A DNA stretch of 64,000 nt from Acidisphaera sp. L21 (GCF_009765685.1 NZ_LMUY01000010.1:57739-121738), one strand, 5' to 3'. Shown: positions 53,612 through 63,056, counted from the stretch's first letter. Notes: a model not told the origin generated them from the letters alone. Program-made: numbers and translations.

Positions 53612-55855
53612 ATGAGTGAAGCCCCCCGATTGCAGCCCCTCGTTCAGCGTCTGCTCGGCCTTGCCCGGGTGAGCGGCGACGTGCCCGCCACGCCGGCCGA
53701 CGCCGAAGCGGCGGCGGAGGCGCTGCTTGCCACCGGGCCAGTCAGCGATGAAACCGCACTCGACACGCTGCGCGCCACCATCGCCGTGCGCTTGGCCGCA
53801 AGCAATCGCGGCGACGTCGATGCGACCTTCGCCGCGGCAGCCGAGGCGGTCGAGGCGCTGACCGGCCACCCGCCAGGCATTCCGGCAATCCAGGAGATCG
53901 CGAACCTGGTTGCGACGGCAACCGGGCTTGATCCCGCTGCCGCCAAGGCGCTCCGCCAGCGGCTGGTCGCGACCGAACGCAGCCGCCGCGGTGCGGCCCG
54001 GCTGGCGCGGGAGCGAGCCCGTGAGATCCAGCAGGCCGAGGAGCGGCGCCTCAGTGAATGGGAGGGCGAACTGGTCGGCCCCGAGGCGCTCCCCGGCCTG
54101 CTCGGTGCGCCCCGCAAGCTGATCGAACGGTGGATTGCGGAGGGCTTGATCCCGGTCGCGCGCAGCACTGCGGTGCACCGCGGCGGCAGGATGGTCGAGG
54201 ATTTGGAGTTCCATCCCGACCAGATCACCCCCCTGCTGTCCAAGGTGGCGAGCTGGACCACGCGGAATGCCGAGCCCCGGCGGTCCCGCATCTCGAACGG
54301 GGTGATTGCCCGCCGCGCCGGGCTCGACCGCTACGCCGCGCATTTCGCCGAGGCGCGTGCGCTCGACCGGCGCATCACCGTGGTGATCGGCCCAACCAAT
54401 TCCGGCAAATCGCACTACGCGCTGGATCGGCTGGCCGCGGCGGAAAGTGGGGCGGCCCTGGTGCCGCTGCGCCTGCTGGCGCTGGAGTTTCAGGACGCGC
54501 TGGCGGCGCGCGGGGTGCTGGCCAGCCTCATGACAGGGGAGGAGCGCCAGGTATTTCCCGGCGCCAAGCACGTCGCCTGCACCGTGGAGATGGCGCATAC
54601 CAGCCGGACCGTGGATGTGGCCGTGATCGACGAGGCGCAGATGCTGGGCGACCCCGACCGCGGCGCCGCCTGGACTGCGGCGATCATGGGCATCCCTGCT
54701 CACGAGGTGATCGTGCTCGGGGCACCGGACTGCCTGCCGCTGGTGCGCCGCATCGCCGAACTTTGCGACGAGCCGATGGAGGTCATCCGGCTGGAACGCA
54801 AGAGCCCCTTACGGGTCGCCTCGGAGCCGGTCGGACTGGCCTCGGTGACTGATGCGGATGCCCTGGTCGCGTTCTCGCGCCGGGAGATCTTCGCGCTGCG
54901 CGAGCAACTCGTGGCGCATGGGCGCACGGTCGCGGTGATCTACGGTGCGCTCGGCCCCGAAGTGCGGCGCGCCGAGAGCCGGCGCTTCCGCGACGGCGAG
55001 GCGCCAACCCTGGTCGCCACGGACGCGATCGGCATGGGGTTGAACCTGCCGATCCGCCGGGTCGTGTTCTCGACCCTGGTGAAATGGGACGGCCGGCAGG
55101 AGCGCTCGTTAACCCCGGCCGAGGTGCGCCAGATCGGCGGTCGCGCCGGGCGCTACGGACAGCACGAGGAGGGTGTCGTCGCCGTGCTCGCCGGCGGTGG
55201 CGACCCGGCCCGGCTCCGCTCCCTGATGGGCACCGAGCCCGCACCGCCCACCGACCTGCGGCCGCAGGTGTCGCCGGACCGGCGGATCGTGGCGGCGGTG
55301 GCCGAGGAACTCGGGACCAACAGCCTGTTGGAAACGCTGCGCCGCATCCGGGGCGCCGTACTGCGGCCCAATGACCCCAACTACCGGCTGGCCGATTTGG
55401 AAACCCAGATGGAGATCGCGGCCGTCATGGATGGCGCCGAACTGCCGTTGCTCGACCGCTGGACCTACGCGCTCTGCCCGATCGACGTGCGCGATGCCGG
55501 GATCGACCGCCTACTGCGCTGGGGGCTGGAGCACGCGGCTGGCGAGAGCGTTCGCGTGCCCACGGCCGGCCACCTGCCGGCACCGCACCGGGCCGACCAG
55601 GCGGCGCTGGAACGGGCGGAGAAGGTCGCCAAGCGCCTGGTCGCCTGGCGCTGGCTGTCGCAGCACTTCCCCGACAGCTACGCCGACACCGAGTTCGCCG
55701 GCACGGAGCGAAAGCGGTTGGACGGGTTCATCGAGGCCGTGCTGCAGCAGCAGGCGATCGGCCGCAGCCACCGGGGTGGCAAGCGGCCACCGAAAGCGAC
55801 CGAACAACCGGCCAGTGGCGATAAGATACGTGGAAGGAGCCGCTACCGACCCTGA
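53612..55855 (+). CDS. SUV3-like superfamily 2 helicase
   Basis: 747-residue protein. An N-terminal region of about 230 residues, partly helical with a charged stretch ('RSRRGAARLARERAREIQQA') and a HTH-like segment, precedes the helicase core. Motif I is GPTNSGKS near 259, motif II DEAQ in 'VAVIDEAQMLGDPDRGAAWT' near 339, motif V 'ATDAIGMGLNLPIRRVVFST' near 468 and motif VI 'QIGGRAGRYG' near 506. DEAQML(G)DXXRG is the mitochondrial SUV3 form. A Suv3 C-terminal-like part follows, then a basic tail ('SHRGGKRPPK'). SUV3 is an RNA helicase of the mitochondrial degradosome; RNA unwinding is inferred. Confidence 0.88.
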   Translation: MSEAPRLQPLVQRLLGLARVSGDVPATPADAEAAAEALLATGPVSDETALDTLRATIAVRLAASNRGDVDATFAAAAEAVEALTGHPPGIPAIQEIANLVATATGLDPAAAKALRQRLVATERSRRGAARLARERAREIQQAEERRLSEWEGELVGPEALPGLLGAPRKLIERWIAEGLIPVARSTAVHRGGRMVEDLEFHPDQITPLLSKVASWTTRNAEPRRSRISNGVIARRAGLDRYAAHFAEARALDRRITVVIGPTNSGKSHYALDRLAAAESGAALVPLRLLALEFQDALAARGVLASLMTGEERQVFPGAKHVACTVEMAHTSRTVDVAVIDEAQMLGDPDRGAAWTAAIMGIPAHEVIVLGAPDCLPLVRRIAELCDEPMEVIRLERKSPLRVASEPVGLASVTDADALVAFSRREIFALREQLVAHGRTVAVIYGALGPEVRRAESRRFRDGEAPTLVATDAIGMGLNLPIRRVVFSTLVKWDGRQERSLTPAEVRQIGGRAGRYGQHEEGVVAVLAGGGDPARLRSLMGTEPAPPTDLRPQVSPDRRIVAAVAEELGTNSLLETLRRIRGAVLRPNDPNYRLADLETQMEIAAVMDGAELPLLDRWTYALCPIDVRDAGIDRLLRWGLEHAAGESVRVPTAGHLPAPHRADQAALERAEKVAKRLVAWRWLSQHFPDSYADTEFAGTERKRLDGFIEAVLQQQAIGRSHRGGKRPPKATEQPASGDKIRGRSRYRP

Positions 55856-55876
55856 GCGGTCTATCGCGTCCGGTCA

Positions 55877-56449
55877 TCAAGCGTGCGCAATCCGCTCCAA
55901 GATCATGGACTCCGCGGCAGCGCGGCTTGGACGCTCCACGGTGTCGTAGCAGGCCGCTGCGAACCAATGGCTTTGGATGGCAGACCCAAACGCCGTTCCC
56001 GCCGCGCCGGCAGACCATTCCGCCTCTACCGGCAGAGACGCTTTTGCCGACAGCCAATGGATCCGGTGACCGTCGACGATCGCCATATCGCCCAGTTCCA
56101 AAGTGGCCGACGCCTCTGGATCGTGGCCTTCGCGCCGCCAACTCCGGAAATCCTCTGGCCAAATGTCGCGGGCATGGAGGACCTGACCCGAAGCCCGCAG
56201 CGCGAAAAGAACGAACCACCGGTCGTGGGCATCATCCACATGCGGGTCCGCCTCGAGGCAGAACACGGTGTCCAAGCCCGACACAGCGAGCATTTTGACC
56301 CGGCCTCGATCGGCGTGTTGAGGTATGTCGAGCGTGGCGACCGTGTCGTCTGAAAGAACCGCCAATTCGGGCAACCACGATCGCAGGGAGGGGCACTTGA
56401 CCTGCCATGTCTCGATCAATGGGAAGACACGGCTGGGAACTGGTTTCAT
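55877..56449 (-). CDS. Hypothetical protein, unknown
   Basis: 190-residue soluble protein that I do not recognise. Notable segments: 'LRSWLPELAVLSDDTVATLD', 'VSGLDTVFCLEADPHVDDAH', 'DRWFVLFALRASGQVLHARD' and 'LELGDMAIVDGHRIHWLSAK'. No signal peptide or membrane helix. The alternating hydrophobic pattern and GD(M/I)-V-GH-HW ending suggest a beta-barrel (cupin-like) fold, which is only a guess. It sits alone, convergent with the helicase (22 nt), at the edge of a lower-GC stretch. Confidence 0.6.
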   Translation of the reverse strand: MKPVPSRVFPLIETWQVKCPSLRSWLPELAVLSDDTVATLDIPQHADRGRVKMLAVSGLDTVFCLEADPHVDDAHDRWFVLFALRASGQVLHARDIWPEDFRSWRREGHDPEASATLELGDMAIVDGHRIHWLSAKASLPVEAEWSAGAAGTAFGSAIQSHWFAAACYDTVERPSRAAAESMILERIAHA

Positions 56450-56622
56450 CGGCCATCCTCGGTTGGCAGCCGATTGCAGCAGGTTCTGTAACCGCCGGGT
56501 GCGGGCGTGTTTAGGACGGCGATGGGCGCTCGTGTCAAATCAGGTCGACGAGATTATCGGCACGCGACGTCAGTCGGTGAGCCAATTTTGTAGCAGTGAG
56601 TCCCGCGGCGTATAGATAGGCT
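56450..56622. other. Divergent intergenic region, lower GC
   Basis: 173 nt between the divergent orphan gene and trhO. Apart from the candidate promoter next to trhO I see no gene, repeat or hairpin of note. The base composition is visibly less GC-rich than the window's usual intergenic DNA. Confidence 0.5.
56588..56616 (+). promoter_or_regulatory. Candidate promoter abutting trhO start
   Basis: TTGTAG (56588-56593), a 17-nt spacer and TATAGA (56611-56616) end 6 nt before the trhO ATG. A transcript would start at or next to the ATG, giving a leaderless or near-leaderless mRNA. The box matches are moderate (3/6 and 4/6) and no Shine-Dalgarno sequence precedes the ATG. Confidence 0.32.
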
Positions 56623-57516
56623 ATGCCATATACGATCACGGCGTTTTACCGCTTTACACCATTGAGCGATGCCGCTGCGTCTCACCGGGCATTCAAGCAG
56701 GCGCTCGCGCCGCTTGGCCTTTGCGGGACATTGCTGATTGCCCCGGAAGGCATCAATGGTACGATCGCGGGAAGCCCGGACGCCATCGAGATGATGTTGT
56801 CGTTCTTGCACGAACAGACTGGTTTGCTGCGCCAGGAGGTCAAGTTTTCCGCGGCGGAGGTGAAGCCGTTCAATCGGCTGAAAGTACGCCTGAAGCGTGA
56901 GATCATCACCTTCAACCAACCGACCGCAAATCCTGCACGTCTACCTGGCACATACGTGGCGCCAAAGGAGTGGAACCTGCTTCTGGACGATCCCGAGGTC
57001 ACCGTGCTGGACACGCGCAATCTTTACGAAACCGCCATTGGAAGGTTCACGGGCGCCAGCGATCCGCAAATCGAGAACTTTACAGAGTTCGCCGCCTACG
57101 TCCGTTCCAAACTTGACCCGGCCAAGAATAGAAAGATCGCGATGTATTGCACGGGCGGTATCCGGTGCGAGAAAGCCTCCGCCTTCATGCGTGCCGAAGG
57201 CTTCGATGAAGTCTATCACCTGCAGGGCGGCATCCTCAGGTATTTGGAGGAGATGCCTGAATCCGAAAGCCGATGGCAGGGAGATTGTTACGTCTTCGAC
57301 AAACGGATGGCAGTTGGGCACGGTTTGGCGACCGGCCACTATTCGATGTGCTTCTGCTGCGGCTACCCGCTGTCGACGGGTGATGTGACACACCCTCTCT
57401 ACGAAGCCGGCGTGTCTTGTGGCCACTGCCACGGGGAGACGAGTGCTGCCGACAAAGCCCGGTTTCGGGAGCGCCAGCGCCAGGTCCAAAGGCGACCAAC
57501 TGAACCCGCCACGTAG
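56623..57516 (+). CDS. trhO: tRNA uridine(34) hydroxylase TrhO (YceA-type rhodanese)
   Basis: 297-residue protein. The N-terminal acylphosphatase-like domain ('ITAFYRFTPLSDAAASHRAF', 'GTLLIAPEGINGTIAGSPDA') is followed by a rhodanese domain with 'PEVTVLDTRNLYETAIGRFT' and active-site Cys near 176 in 'IAMYCTGGIRCEKASAFM', then 'GFDEVYHLQGGILRYLEEMP' and a C-terminal Cys-rich tail ('MCFCCGYPL', 'CGHCHGE'). TrhO makes 5-hydroxyuridine at tRNA wobble position 34. Codon use is less GC-rich than neighbouring genes, hinting at recent acquisition. Confidence 0.93.
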   Translation: MPYTITAFYRFTPLSDAAASHRAFKQALAPLGLCGTLLIAPEGINGTIAGSPDAIEMMLSFLHEQTGLLRQEVKFSAAEVKPFNRLKVRLKREIITFNQPTANPARLPGTYVAPKEWNLLLDDPEVTVLDTRNLYETAIGRFTGASDPQIENFTEFAAYVRSKLDPAKNRKIAMYCTGGIRCEKASAFMRAEGFDEVYHLQGGILRYLEEMPESESRWQGDCYVFDKRMAVGHGLATGHYSMCFCCGYPLSTGDVTHPLYEAGVSCGHCHGETSAADKARFRERQRQVQRRPTEPAT

Positions 57517-57753
57517 GCTGCAATTCTCGCCGCTTGCGGCCCGTACCGACAATCTGCTTGACGATGGCAGTCGGTCGCAACAGTGTCGCCGGACATGCTC
57601 AGCAACCAGGCCCTGTGTGATCGACGCCGACGCAGCTGTTCCCAAGCGGCGGCTGTTTGCGCTGCGCGTCGATCAGCGTCCTTTCGGATGGTGACTGCCT
57701 CATCGTAGGTCCCACCCGCCGAAACGACCCGGCCCGCATTCCCGAACCTCCGC
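57517..57753. other. Intergenic region between trhO and argC hairpin
   Basis: 237 nt with no convincing gene on either strand. Short open frames here lack ribosome sites and conserved sequence. The segment moves from lower-GC sequence near trhO to the usual GC-rich composition near argC, so a junction may lie within it. Confidence 0.5.
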
Positions 57754-57780
57754 AGCCCTCGGCTTCGGGGGTTTTATTTT
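57752..57780 (+). terminator. Intrinsic terminator-like hairpin with T-tract upstream of argC
   Basis: A GC-rich stem (CCCTCG paired with CGGGGG through one G-T wobble, extended by A/G-T pairs) with a GCTT loop is followed directly by TTTTATTTT (57772-57780). It ends 25 nt before the argC ATG. This is the only hairpin in the window with a proper T-tract. It either ends an upstream transcript or acts as a leader attenuator for argC. Confidence 0.65.
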
Positions 57781-57805
57781 GCCCGACCACTAGAAGGACA
57801 GCACC

Positions 57806-58783
57806 ATGAGTATTCGCGCCGGCATTGTCGGGATCAGCGGTTTTGGCGGCGGTGAGGCAATGCGCCTGATCGCGAGCCACCCTTCGTTCGAACTCATCTA
57901 CGCGGCAGGCGAGGGCAGCGCCGGCAGCCGTCTGGTGGATCGCTTCCCCGGCGTGCCGGCCAAGCTGGCCGAACTGGTGATCGAGAAGTGGGACCCTGCG
58001 ACCCTGCCGAAGCTGGACGTGTTATTCGCCTCGCTGCCGACCGGCGCCTCGGCCGAAGCGCTGACGCGGATCCCCAAGGACGTGAAGATCGTCGATATCG
58101 GCGGCGACCACCGCTACGCAGAAGGATGGGCTTACGGCCTGGCCGACGTCTGGCCGGGCCAGATCGAGGGCCAGACCCGTGTTGCCAACCCCGGTTGCTT
58201 CCCCGCGGCAACGCTGACGGCGCTGGCGCCGCTGTTGGCCAACAGGCTGATCGAGCCCGGCAACATCATCATCGACGCCAAGACGGGCATCTCCGGCGCC
58301 GGGCGGGGCGGCGGCGACAGCAGGTTCGGCTACGCCGAGAGCAACGAGAACTTGGTGCCTTACGGTCTGCTCAAGCACGTCCACATGCCCGAGATTGCCG
58401 AGACGATCGAGCGGCTGAGCGGCGGCAGCGCGGCCGGGTTGGTGTTCACGCCCCATTTGGTGCCGATGACCCGCGGCGTGCTCGTCACCATCTACTGCCG
58501 CGGTCGCGCCACCACGGTTGAGTGCCTGAACGCGGCCCGGCGCTTCTACGCCGGGCGGGCGTTCGTGCGCGTCACCGACAAGCCGCCGCAGACCAAATGG
58601 GCTACCGGCTCGAACCTGGCATTTGTTAGTTATGCAGCCGATCCAGAGCGCAACCTGGTCATCGCGATGGGCGTGGTCGACAATTTGGGCAAGGGAGCGG
58701 CTGGTCAGGCGGTGCAGAACGCTAACCTGATCTGCGGCCTGCCAGAAACCGAGGGGCTGGATGGCGGACCCGTCTGGCCATGA
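57806..58783 (+). CDS. argC: N-acetyl-gamma-glutamyl-phosphate reductase
   Basis: 325-residue arginine biosynthesis enzyme reducing N-acetylglutamyl phosphate with NADPH. The Rossmann start is 'RAGIVGISGFGGGEAMRLIA', the catalytic Cys near 131 is in 'RVANPGCFPAATLTALAPL', followed by 'IIDAKTGISGAGRGGGDSRF', 'FTPHLVPMTRGVLVTIYCRG' and the ending 'NLGKGAAGQAVQNANLICGL'. Length is slightly short of the usual 345-350. AAGGA lies about 8 nt before the ATG. No other arg gene is in the window. Confidence 0.94.
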   Translation: MSIRAGIVGISGFGGGEAMRLIASHPSFELIYAAGEGSAGSRLVDRFPGVPAKLAELVIEKWDPATLPKLDVLFASLPTGASAEALTRIPKDVKIVDIGGDHRYAEGWAYGLADVWPGQIEGQTRVANPGCFPAATLTALAPLLANRLIEPGNIIIDAKTGISGAGRGGGDSRFGYAESNENLVPYGLLKHVHMPEIAETIERLSGGSAAGLVFTPHLVPMTRGVLVTIYCRGRATTVECLNAARRFYAGRAFVRVTDKPPQTKWATGSNLAFVSYAADPERNLVIAMGVVDNLGKGAAGQAVQNANLICGLPETEGLDGGPVWP

Positions 58784-58879
58784 AGAAGGCGGGCCTTCAG
58801 GCAGCGACTCGGTTTCGATTCGGAGGTCCGCTCGTGGTTGAGTGCAGCGGCCGGCCGCTCTGGTCGGGCGGAGGATTAA

Positions 58880-59185
58880 CTAAGCGGCTCTTTGCGCCAT
58901 CCGCACTTCGTCCAGCACTGCCTCATGCGTCGCCAATATGCGCCGCAGCGTGGGTTTGCCTTTGTCACTGGCCGCGGCGATGCCCTCGTGCATTTCCTCG
59001 ATCCCCGTCGCCATCTGTTCGGCCAAGCCGGACAGCCGCTCCTGCAACTGCTCGCCGTCGTCTTTGAGGTCGGCCGTCCAGATCGCCAGGACGCGAGACA
59101 GTTCCGTGGTCGCGCGGGTGGGCGTGGCGCCCGCTTGCAGGAGTTTGATGAGCGGGGCCAGGTCGGCAGCAGGGGAGCGGGGCAT
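58880..59185 (-). CDS. Hypothetical helical protein
   Basis: 101-residue protein, mostly predicted helix with coiled-coil character: 'ADLKDDGEQLQERLSGLAEQ', 'MATGIEEMHEGIAAASDKGK' and 'LRRILATHEAVLDEVRMAQR'. No family recognised. Start ATG at 59185; the gene is convergent with argC and 73 nt from tRNA-Ser. The 96-nt gap to argC holds a perfect 14-bp palindrome (58846-58859). GC-rich third positions moderately support coding. Confidence 0.5.
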   Translation of the reverse strand: MPRSPAADLAPLIKLLQAGATPTRATTELSRVLAIWTADLKDDGEQLQERLSGLAEQMATGIEEMHEGIAAASDKGKPTLRRILATHEAVLDEVRMAQRAA

Positions 59186-59258
59186 GCGCCGGAGGGTAGC
59201 TAAGCGAACCCAGAATGGCTAGACGCCAAGGCGCTGCTTTTGGTCGGCTGGAATGGGA

Positions 59259-59348
59259 TGGCGGACAGGGTGGGATTCGAACCCACGTTACGCGTTAACG
59301 CAAACACGCTTTCCAAGCGTGCGCCTTCAGCCACTCGGCCACCTGTCC
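59259..59348 (-). tRNA. tRNA-Ser (anticodon GGA)
   Basis: On the minus strand the 90-nt gene has acceptor stem GGACAGG/CCTGTCC, a D-arm 'TGGCCGAGTGGCTGAAGGC', anticodon stem ACGCT/AGCGT around CTTGGAA (anticodon GGA, reading UCC/UCU), a long class II variable arm with stem TTTGCGTTAACGC-like pairing, T-arm GGGTTCGAATCCC, discriminator G and encoded CCA. Confidence 0.97.
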
Positions 59349-59417
59349 AGCGCCGCGGTGTCATAGCAATGTCGTGGCAGTGCGTCTATCCGGCGCGCCG
59401 CCAAATCAGCCCTGCGT

Positions 59418-61223
59418 CTATGCGTCCATCTTCAGGGCGGCCAAGAAGGCACTCTGCGGGATTTCGACCTTGCCGAACTGGCGCATCCGCTTCTTGCCCT
59501 CCTTCTGCTTCTCCAGCAGCTTGCGCTTGCGGCTGATGTCGCCGCCGTAGCACTTGGCGGTCACGTCCTTGCTCATGGCACCGATCGTCTCGCGCGCAAT
59601 CACCCGGCCGCCGATCGCCGCCTGGATCGCGATCTTGAACAATTGGCGGGGGATCAACTCCTTCAGCTTGGCGCAGATCGCCCGGCCGCGGCTGTCGGCG
59701 GCGCTGCGGTGGGCGATGAAGCTCAGCGCGTCCACCGGGTCCTGGTTGACCAGGATGGAGATGCGGACCAGGTCGCTCTCCTTATAATCCTCCATCGCGT
59801 AGTCGAAGCTGGCGTAGCCGCGGCTGATCGATTTCAGCCGGTCGTAAAAGTCGAACACCACCTCGTTCAACGGCAGGCGGTAGACGGCCATGGCGCGGTT
59901 GCCGACATAGGTCAGATCCGATTGCTGGCCCCGGCGCTCGTTACAGAGGGTCAAAACGGAGCCGAGATACTCGTCCGGGACCATGATGGTCGCCTTGATC
60001 CAGGGCTCCTCCATATGGTCGATATAGGTCGGGTCGGGCATGTCGGCCGGGTTGTGCAGAGGCTCCATCGATCCGTCGTTCTTGAAGATGTGGTACACGA
60101 CCGACGGCGCGGTCGCGATAAGGTCCAGGTCGAACTCGCGCGACAGGCGCTCCTGAATGATTTCCAGATGCAACAGGCCCAGAAAGCCGCAACGATAGCC
60201 GAAGCCGAGCGCGGCGGACGTCTCCGCCTCGTAATGGAAGCTGGCGTCGTTCAGTCGCAGCTTGCCCAGGCTCTCGCGCAATTTTTCGAAATCGTCGGCG
60301 TCCACAGGGAACAGGCCGCACCACACCACGGGGATGGAGGGTTTGAAGCCCGGCAGCGCCACCTCCGCCGGGTTGCGGTCATCGGTGATGGTATCGCCGA
60401 CGTTGCAGTCGGCCACCGTCTTGATCGCGGCGGTGATGTAGCCCATCTCGCCCGGCCCGAGGTCGTCGGTCGGGATCATCTTCGGGGTGAAGACGCCGCA
60501 TTGCTCCACCAGGTGGGCGGCGCCGTTCGACATCATGCGGATCTTCATGCCCCGCTTCAGCCGCCCGTCGCGCACGCGCACCAGGATCACGACGCCCAAA
60601 TATTGGTCATACCAGCTATCCACCAGCAGGGCGGTCAGCGGCTTGTTGGCGTCGCCGGTGGGCGGGGGCAGGCGGGTGACCAGCGCCTCCAGCACGCCCT
60701 CGATGTTGATGCCGGTCTTGGCGCTGATCATCACCGCGTCGGACGCGTCCAGCCCGATCACGTCCTCGATCTGCTGCTTCACCTTGTCGGGCTCGGCCGC
60801 CGGCAGGTCGATCTTGTTCAGCACGGGCACGATCTCGTGGTTCGCGTCCATCGCCTGGTAGACGTTGGCCAGGGTCTGCGCCTCCACGCCCTGGGATGCG
60901 TCCACCACCAACAGGCTGCCCTCACAGGCGGCCAGCGAGCGGCTCACCTCGTAGGCGAAGTCCACATGGCCCGGCGTGTCCATCAGGTTCAACTGATAGG
61001 TCAGCCCGTCATGGGCCTTGTAGGCCAGGCGCACGGTCTGGGCCTTGATGGTAATCCCGCGCTCCTTCTCCAGCTCCATGTTGTCGAGAACCTGGGAGGT
61101 CATCTCGCGCGCGGTCAGCCCGCCGCAGACCTGGATCAGCCGGTCGGCGAGCGTGGATTTGCCATGGTCGATATGCGCGATGATCGAGAAATTGCGGATG
61201 CGCGAGAGCGGAGTGTCGGTCAT
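59418..61223 (-). CDS. lepA: Elongation factor 4 (LepA)
   Basis: 601-residue translational GTPase. G1 '[18 protein letters not shown]', G2 with '[13 protein letters not shown]', G3 '[20 protein letters not shown]' and G4 '[16 protein letters not shown]' are intact. LepA-specific regions include '[20 protein letters not shown]', '[14 protein letters not shown]'-like '[19 protein letters not shown]' and the C-terminal '[20 protein letters not shown]'. It acts on ribosomes during initiation or stalled elongation. The ATG at 61223 gives the normal family length; the further upstream open frame is antisense to the next gene. Confidence 0.97.
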   Translation of the reverse strand: MTDTPLSRIRNFSIIAHIDHGKSTLADRLIQVCGGLTAREMTSQVLDNMELEKERGITIKAQTVRLAYKAHDGLTYQLNLMDTPGHVDFAYEVSRSLAACEGSLLVVDASQGVEAQTLANVYQAMDANHEIVPVLNKIDLPAAEPDKVKQQIEDVIGLDASDAVMISAKTGINIEGVLEALVTRLPPPTGDANKPLTALLVDSWYDQYLGVVILVRVRDGRLKRGMKIRMMSNGAAHLVEQCGVFTPKMIPTDDLGPGEMGYITAAIKTVADCNVGDTITDDRNPAEVALPGFKPSIPVVWCGLFPVDADDFEKLRESLGKLRLNDASFHYEAETSAALGFGYRCGFLGLLHLEIIQERLSREFDLDLIATAPSVVYHIFKNDGSMEPLHNPADMPDPTYIDHMEEPWIKATIMVPDEYLGSVLTLCNERRGQQSDLTYVGNRAMAVYRLPLNEVVFDFYDRLKSISRGYASFDYAMEDYKESDLVRISILVNQDPVDALSFIAHRSAADSRGRAICAKLKELIPRQLFKIAIQAAIGGRVIARETIGAMSKDVTAKCYGGDISRKRKLLEKQKEGKKRMRQFGKVEIPQSAFLAALKMDA

Positions 61224-61346
61224 GCCTGCTAAATAGGCGCAATCCTGTCCCGTGTCAGGACGTTTCGGGCTTGCGAGATGCGGCCGGCGGTTTGATACAC
61301 GAAGAAGGCGGCCGGAGTGCCGTTGGAAACAGTCAAGGACATAACG

Positions 61347-62576
61347 ATGCTCACTCGCCGGACTCTGTTCACGACAACCGCCGCCGGCACCGCGGCAGCA
61401 GTACTGCCCCGGATCGGCCGCGCGCAGGGCCGCCCCGTGATCAAGATCGGCGTGATGAACGACATGTCCGGTCCGTATCGGGATGCCACCGGCCAGGGCT
61501 CCGTCGTGTGCGTGCAGCAGGCGCTGAAGCAGTTCAACAGCAGCGCGTTCGACGTGCAGGTGATCGCCGCCGACCACCAGAACAAGCCGGATGTCGGCGC
61601 CGCCATTGCCCGGCAGTGGTTCGATCGCGACGGTGTCGACGTGATCATGGACGTCCCGACCTCCTCCGTGGCGCTGGCGGTGAACACGATCGCCAAGGAA
61701 AAGAACAAGCTCTACATCAACAATGGCGGTGGCACCGGCGACCTGACGGGGGAGCAATGCACCCCGGTGACGCTGCATTGGGCTTACGACACCTACATGC
61801 TGGCCAAGTCGACTGCGACGCAGGTGAGCAAGCTGGGCGGCAATAAGTGGTATTTCATCACCGCCGACTACGTGTTCGGCCAGCAGCTGTCTCGCGACGG
61901 CATCCGCTTTGCCAAGGAAGCCGGCAGCACCGTGCTAGGCGAACAGCGCTATCCATTCCCCGCGACGACGGATTTCTCGTCCCAGTTGCTGGCGGCGCAG
62001 TCCTCCGGCGCCAACGTCATCGGCTTGGGCAATGCCGGCACCGACACGTCGAACTGCGTGAAGCAGGCGCATGAATTCGGGATGCTGAAGACCATGAAGA
62101 TTGCGGCCCTGCTGATGGAGATCACCGATGTCGAGGCGATCGGCACCGACATCGGCGCCGGCCTCTACGTCAGCGCCACTTTCTACTGGGACGCCAGCGA
62201 GGGCACGCGCAAGCTGACCAAGTCGGTCCAGGGGCTGATGCCCGCCAAGCAGCCGCCGAACATGATCCAGGCCGGTTGTTACGCCAGCGCGCTGCATTAC
62301 CTGAAGTCGGTGACCGCAATGGGCGTCGACAAGGCACGCGATGGGGCCGCGATCTGCGCCCATATGAAGGCGATGCCGACCGACGACGAAGCCTTCGGCA
62401 AGAATCGTATCCGTAAGGACGGCCTCTGCCTGCTGCCGTCCTTCCTCTACCAGGTGAAGAGCACGGCCGAGAGCAAGGGCAAGTGGGACCTGCAGAAGTT
62501 GGTTGCGACGACCCCGGCGGAGCAGGCCTGGAAGCCGCTGGCCGAAGAGGGCTGCTCGCTTGCCCCTTCGGAGTAG
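61347..62576 (+). CDS. ABC transporter substrate-binding protein, family 6 (branched-chain type)
   Basis: 409-residue periplasmic binding protein. A twin-arginine-like signal is seen in '[20 protein letters not shown]'. The mature type I fold shows '[20 protein letters not shown]', '[20 protein letters not shown]', '[20 protein letters not shown]' and '[20 protein letters not shown]'. AAGGA lies 8 nt before the ATG. No liv-type permeases or ATPases are adjacent, so it may feed a transporter encoded elsewhere. Ligand unknown. Confidence 0.92.
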   Translation: MLTRRTLFTTTAAGTAAAVLPRIGRAQGRPVIKIGVMNDMSGPYRDATGQGSVVCVQQALKQFNSSAFDVQVIAADHQNKPDVGAAIARQWFDRDGVDVIMDVPTSSVALAVNTIAKEKNKLYINNGGGTGDLTGEQCTPVTLHWAYDTYMLAKSTATQVSKLGGNKWYFITADYVFGQQLSRDGIRFAKEAGSTVLGEQRYPFPATTDFSSQLLAAQSSGANVIGLGNAGTDTSNCVKQAHEFGMLKTMKIAALLMEITDVEAIGTDIGAGLYVSATFYWDASEGTRKLTKSVQGLMPAKQPPNMIQAGCYASALHYLKSVTAMGVDKARDGAAICAHMKAMPTDDEAFGKNRIRKDGLCLLPSFLYQVKSTAESKGKWDLQKLVATTPAEQAWKPLAEEGCSLAPSE

Positions 62577-62588
62577 GTCGGCAGCCGC

Positions 62589-63056
62589 GTGAGTTCTGGT
62601 CTCCGCTACGGGGTCGAAATCCGCGCGGCGCAGCCTGCCGATGCAGCCGAGATCGCCCGCCTGCTGGTGAGTGCAGGCGTGGTGATAACGGCGCGCGAGG
62701 TGACGGACCGGTTGGAGGCGACTCGCACCCGGCCGGAATCAACGACCCTGGTGGCAACCGGATATGGCGGGTTGAGCGGGGTGGTGGCGCTAGAGTGGGC
62801 GCCCAGCCTGCACCAGGCGCGACCGGCAGCACGAATTGGCGTGCTGGTCGTGGATGCGGGGGAGCGGCGGCACGGCATCGGCCGATTGCTGCTGAAGGCC
62901 GCATCCCAAGCTGCCCGAGTGGGCGGCTGCGATGGCATCGAACTGGTGGTGCCGCCGGGCCGGGATGCCGCGGCGGCGTTCTGCCGCGAAACCGGATTCG
63001 CGGAACACGGCGCGATGTTCGGCCGTTCGCTCCGAAAAACCAGCAAGACGAATTAG
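62589..63056 (+). CDS. GNAT family N-acetyltransferase
   Basis: 155-residue acetyltransferase. N-terminal 'VEIRAAQPADAAEIARLLVS', the acetyl-CoA-binding motif A 'IGVLVVDAGERRHGIGRLLL' (R/Q-X-X-G-X-G/A as RRHGIG), and motif B 'FCRETGFAEHGAMFGRSL'. The GTG at 62589 lies 13 nt after the binding-protein stop, consistent with one operon. Substrate unknown. Confidence 0.88.
   Translation: MSSGLRYGVEIRAAQPADAAEIARLLVSAGVVITAREVTDRLEATRTRPESTTLVATGYGGLSGVVALEWAPSLHQARPAARIGVLVVDAGERRHGIGRLLLKAASQAARVGGCDGIELVVPPGRDAAAAFCRETGFAEHGAMFGRSLRKTSKTN

Noticed and set aside
58846-58859. Perfect 14-bp palindrome AGCGGCCGGCCGCT
   Set aside because: Composed of GC-rich restriction-site-like sequence likely to arise by chance at this GC content, with no T-tract; its role as a terminator is unsupported.
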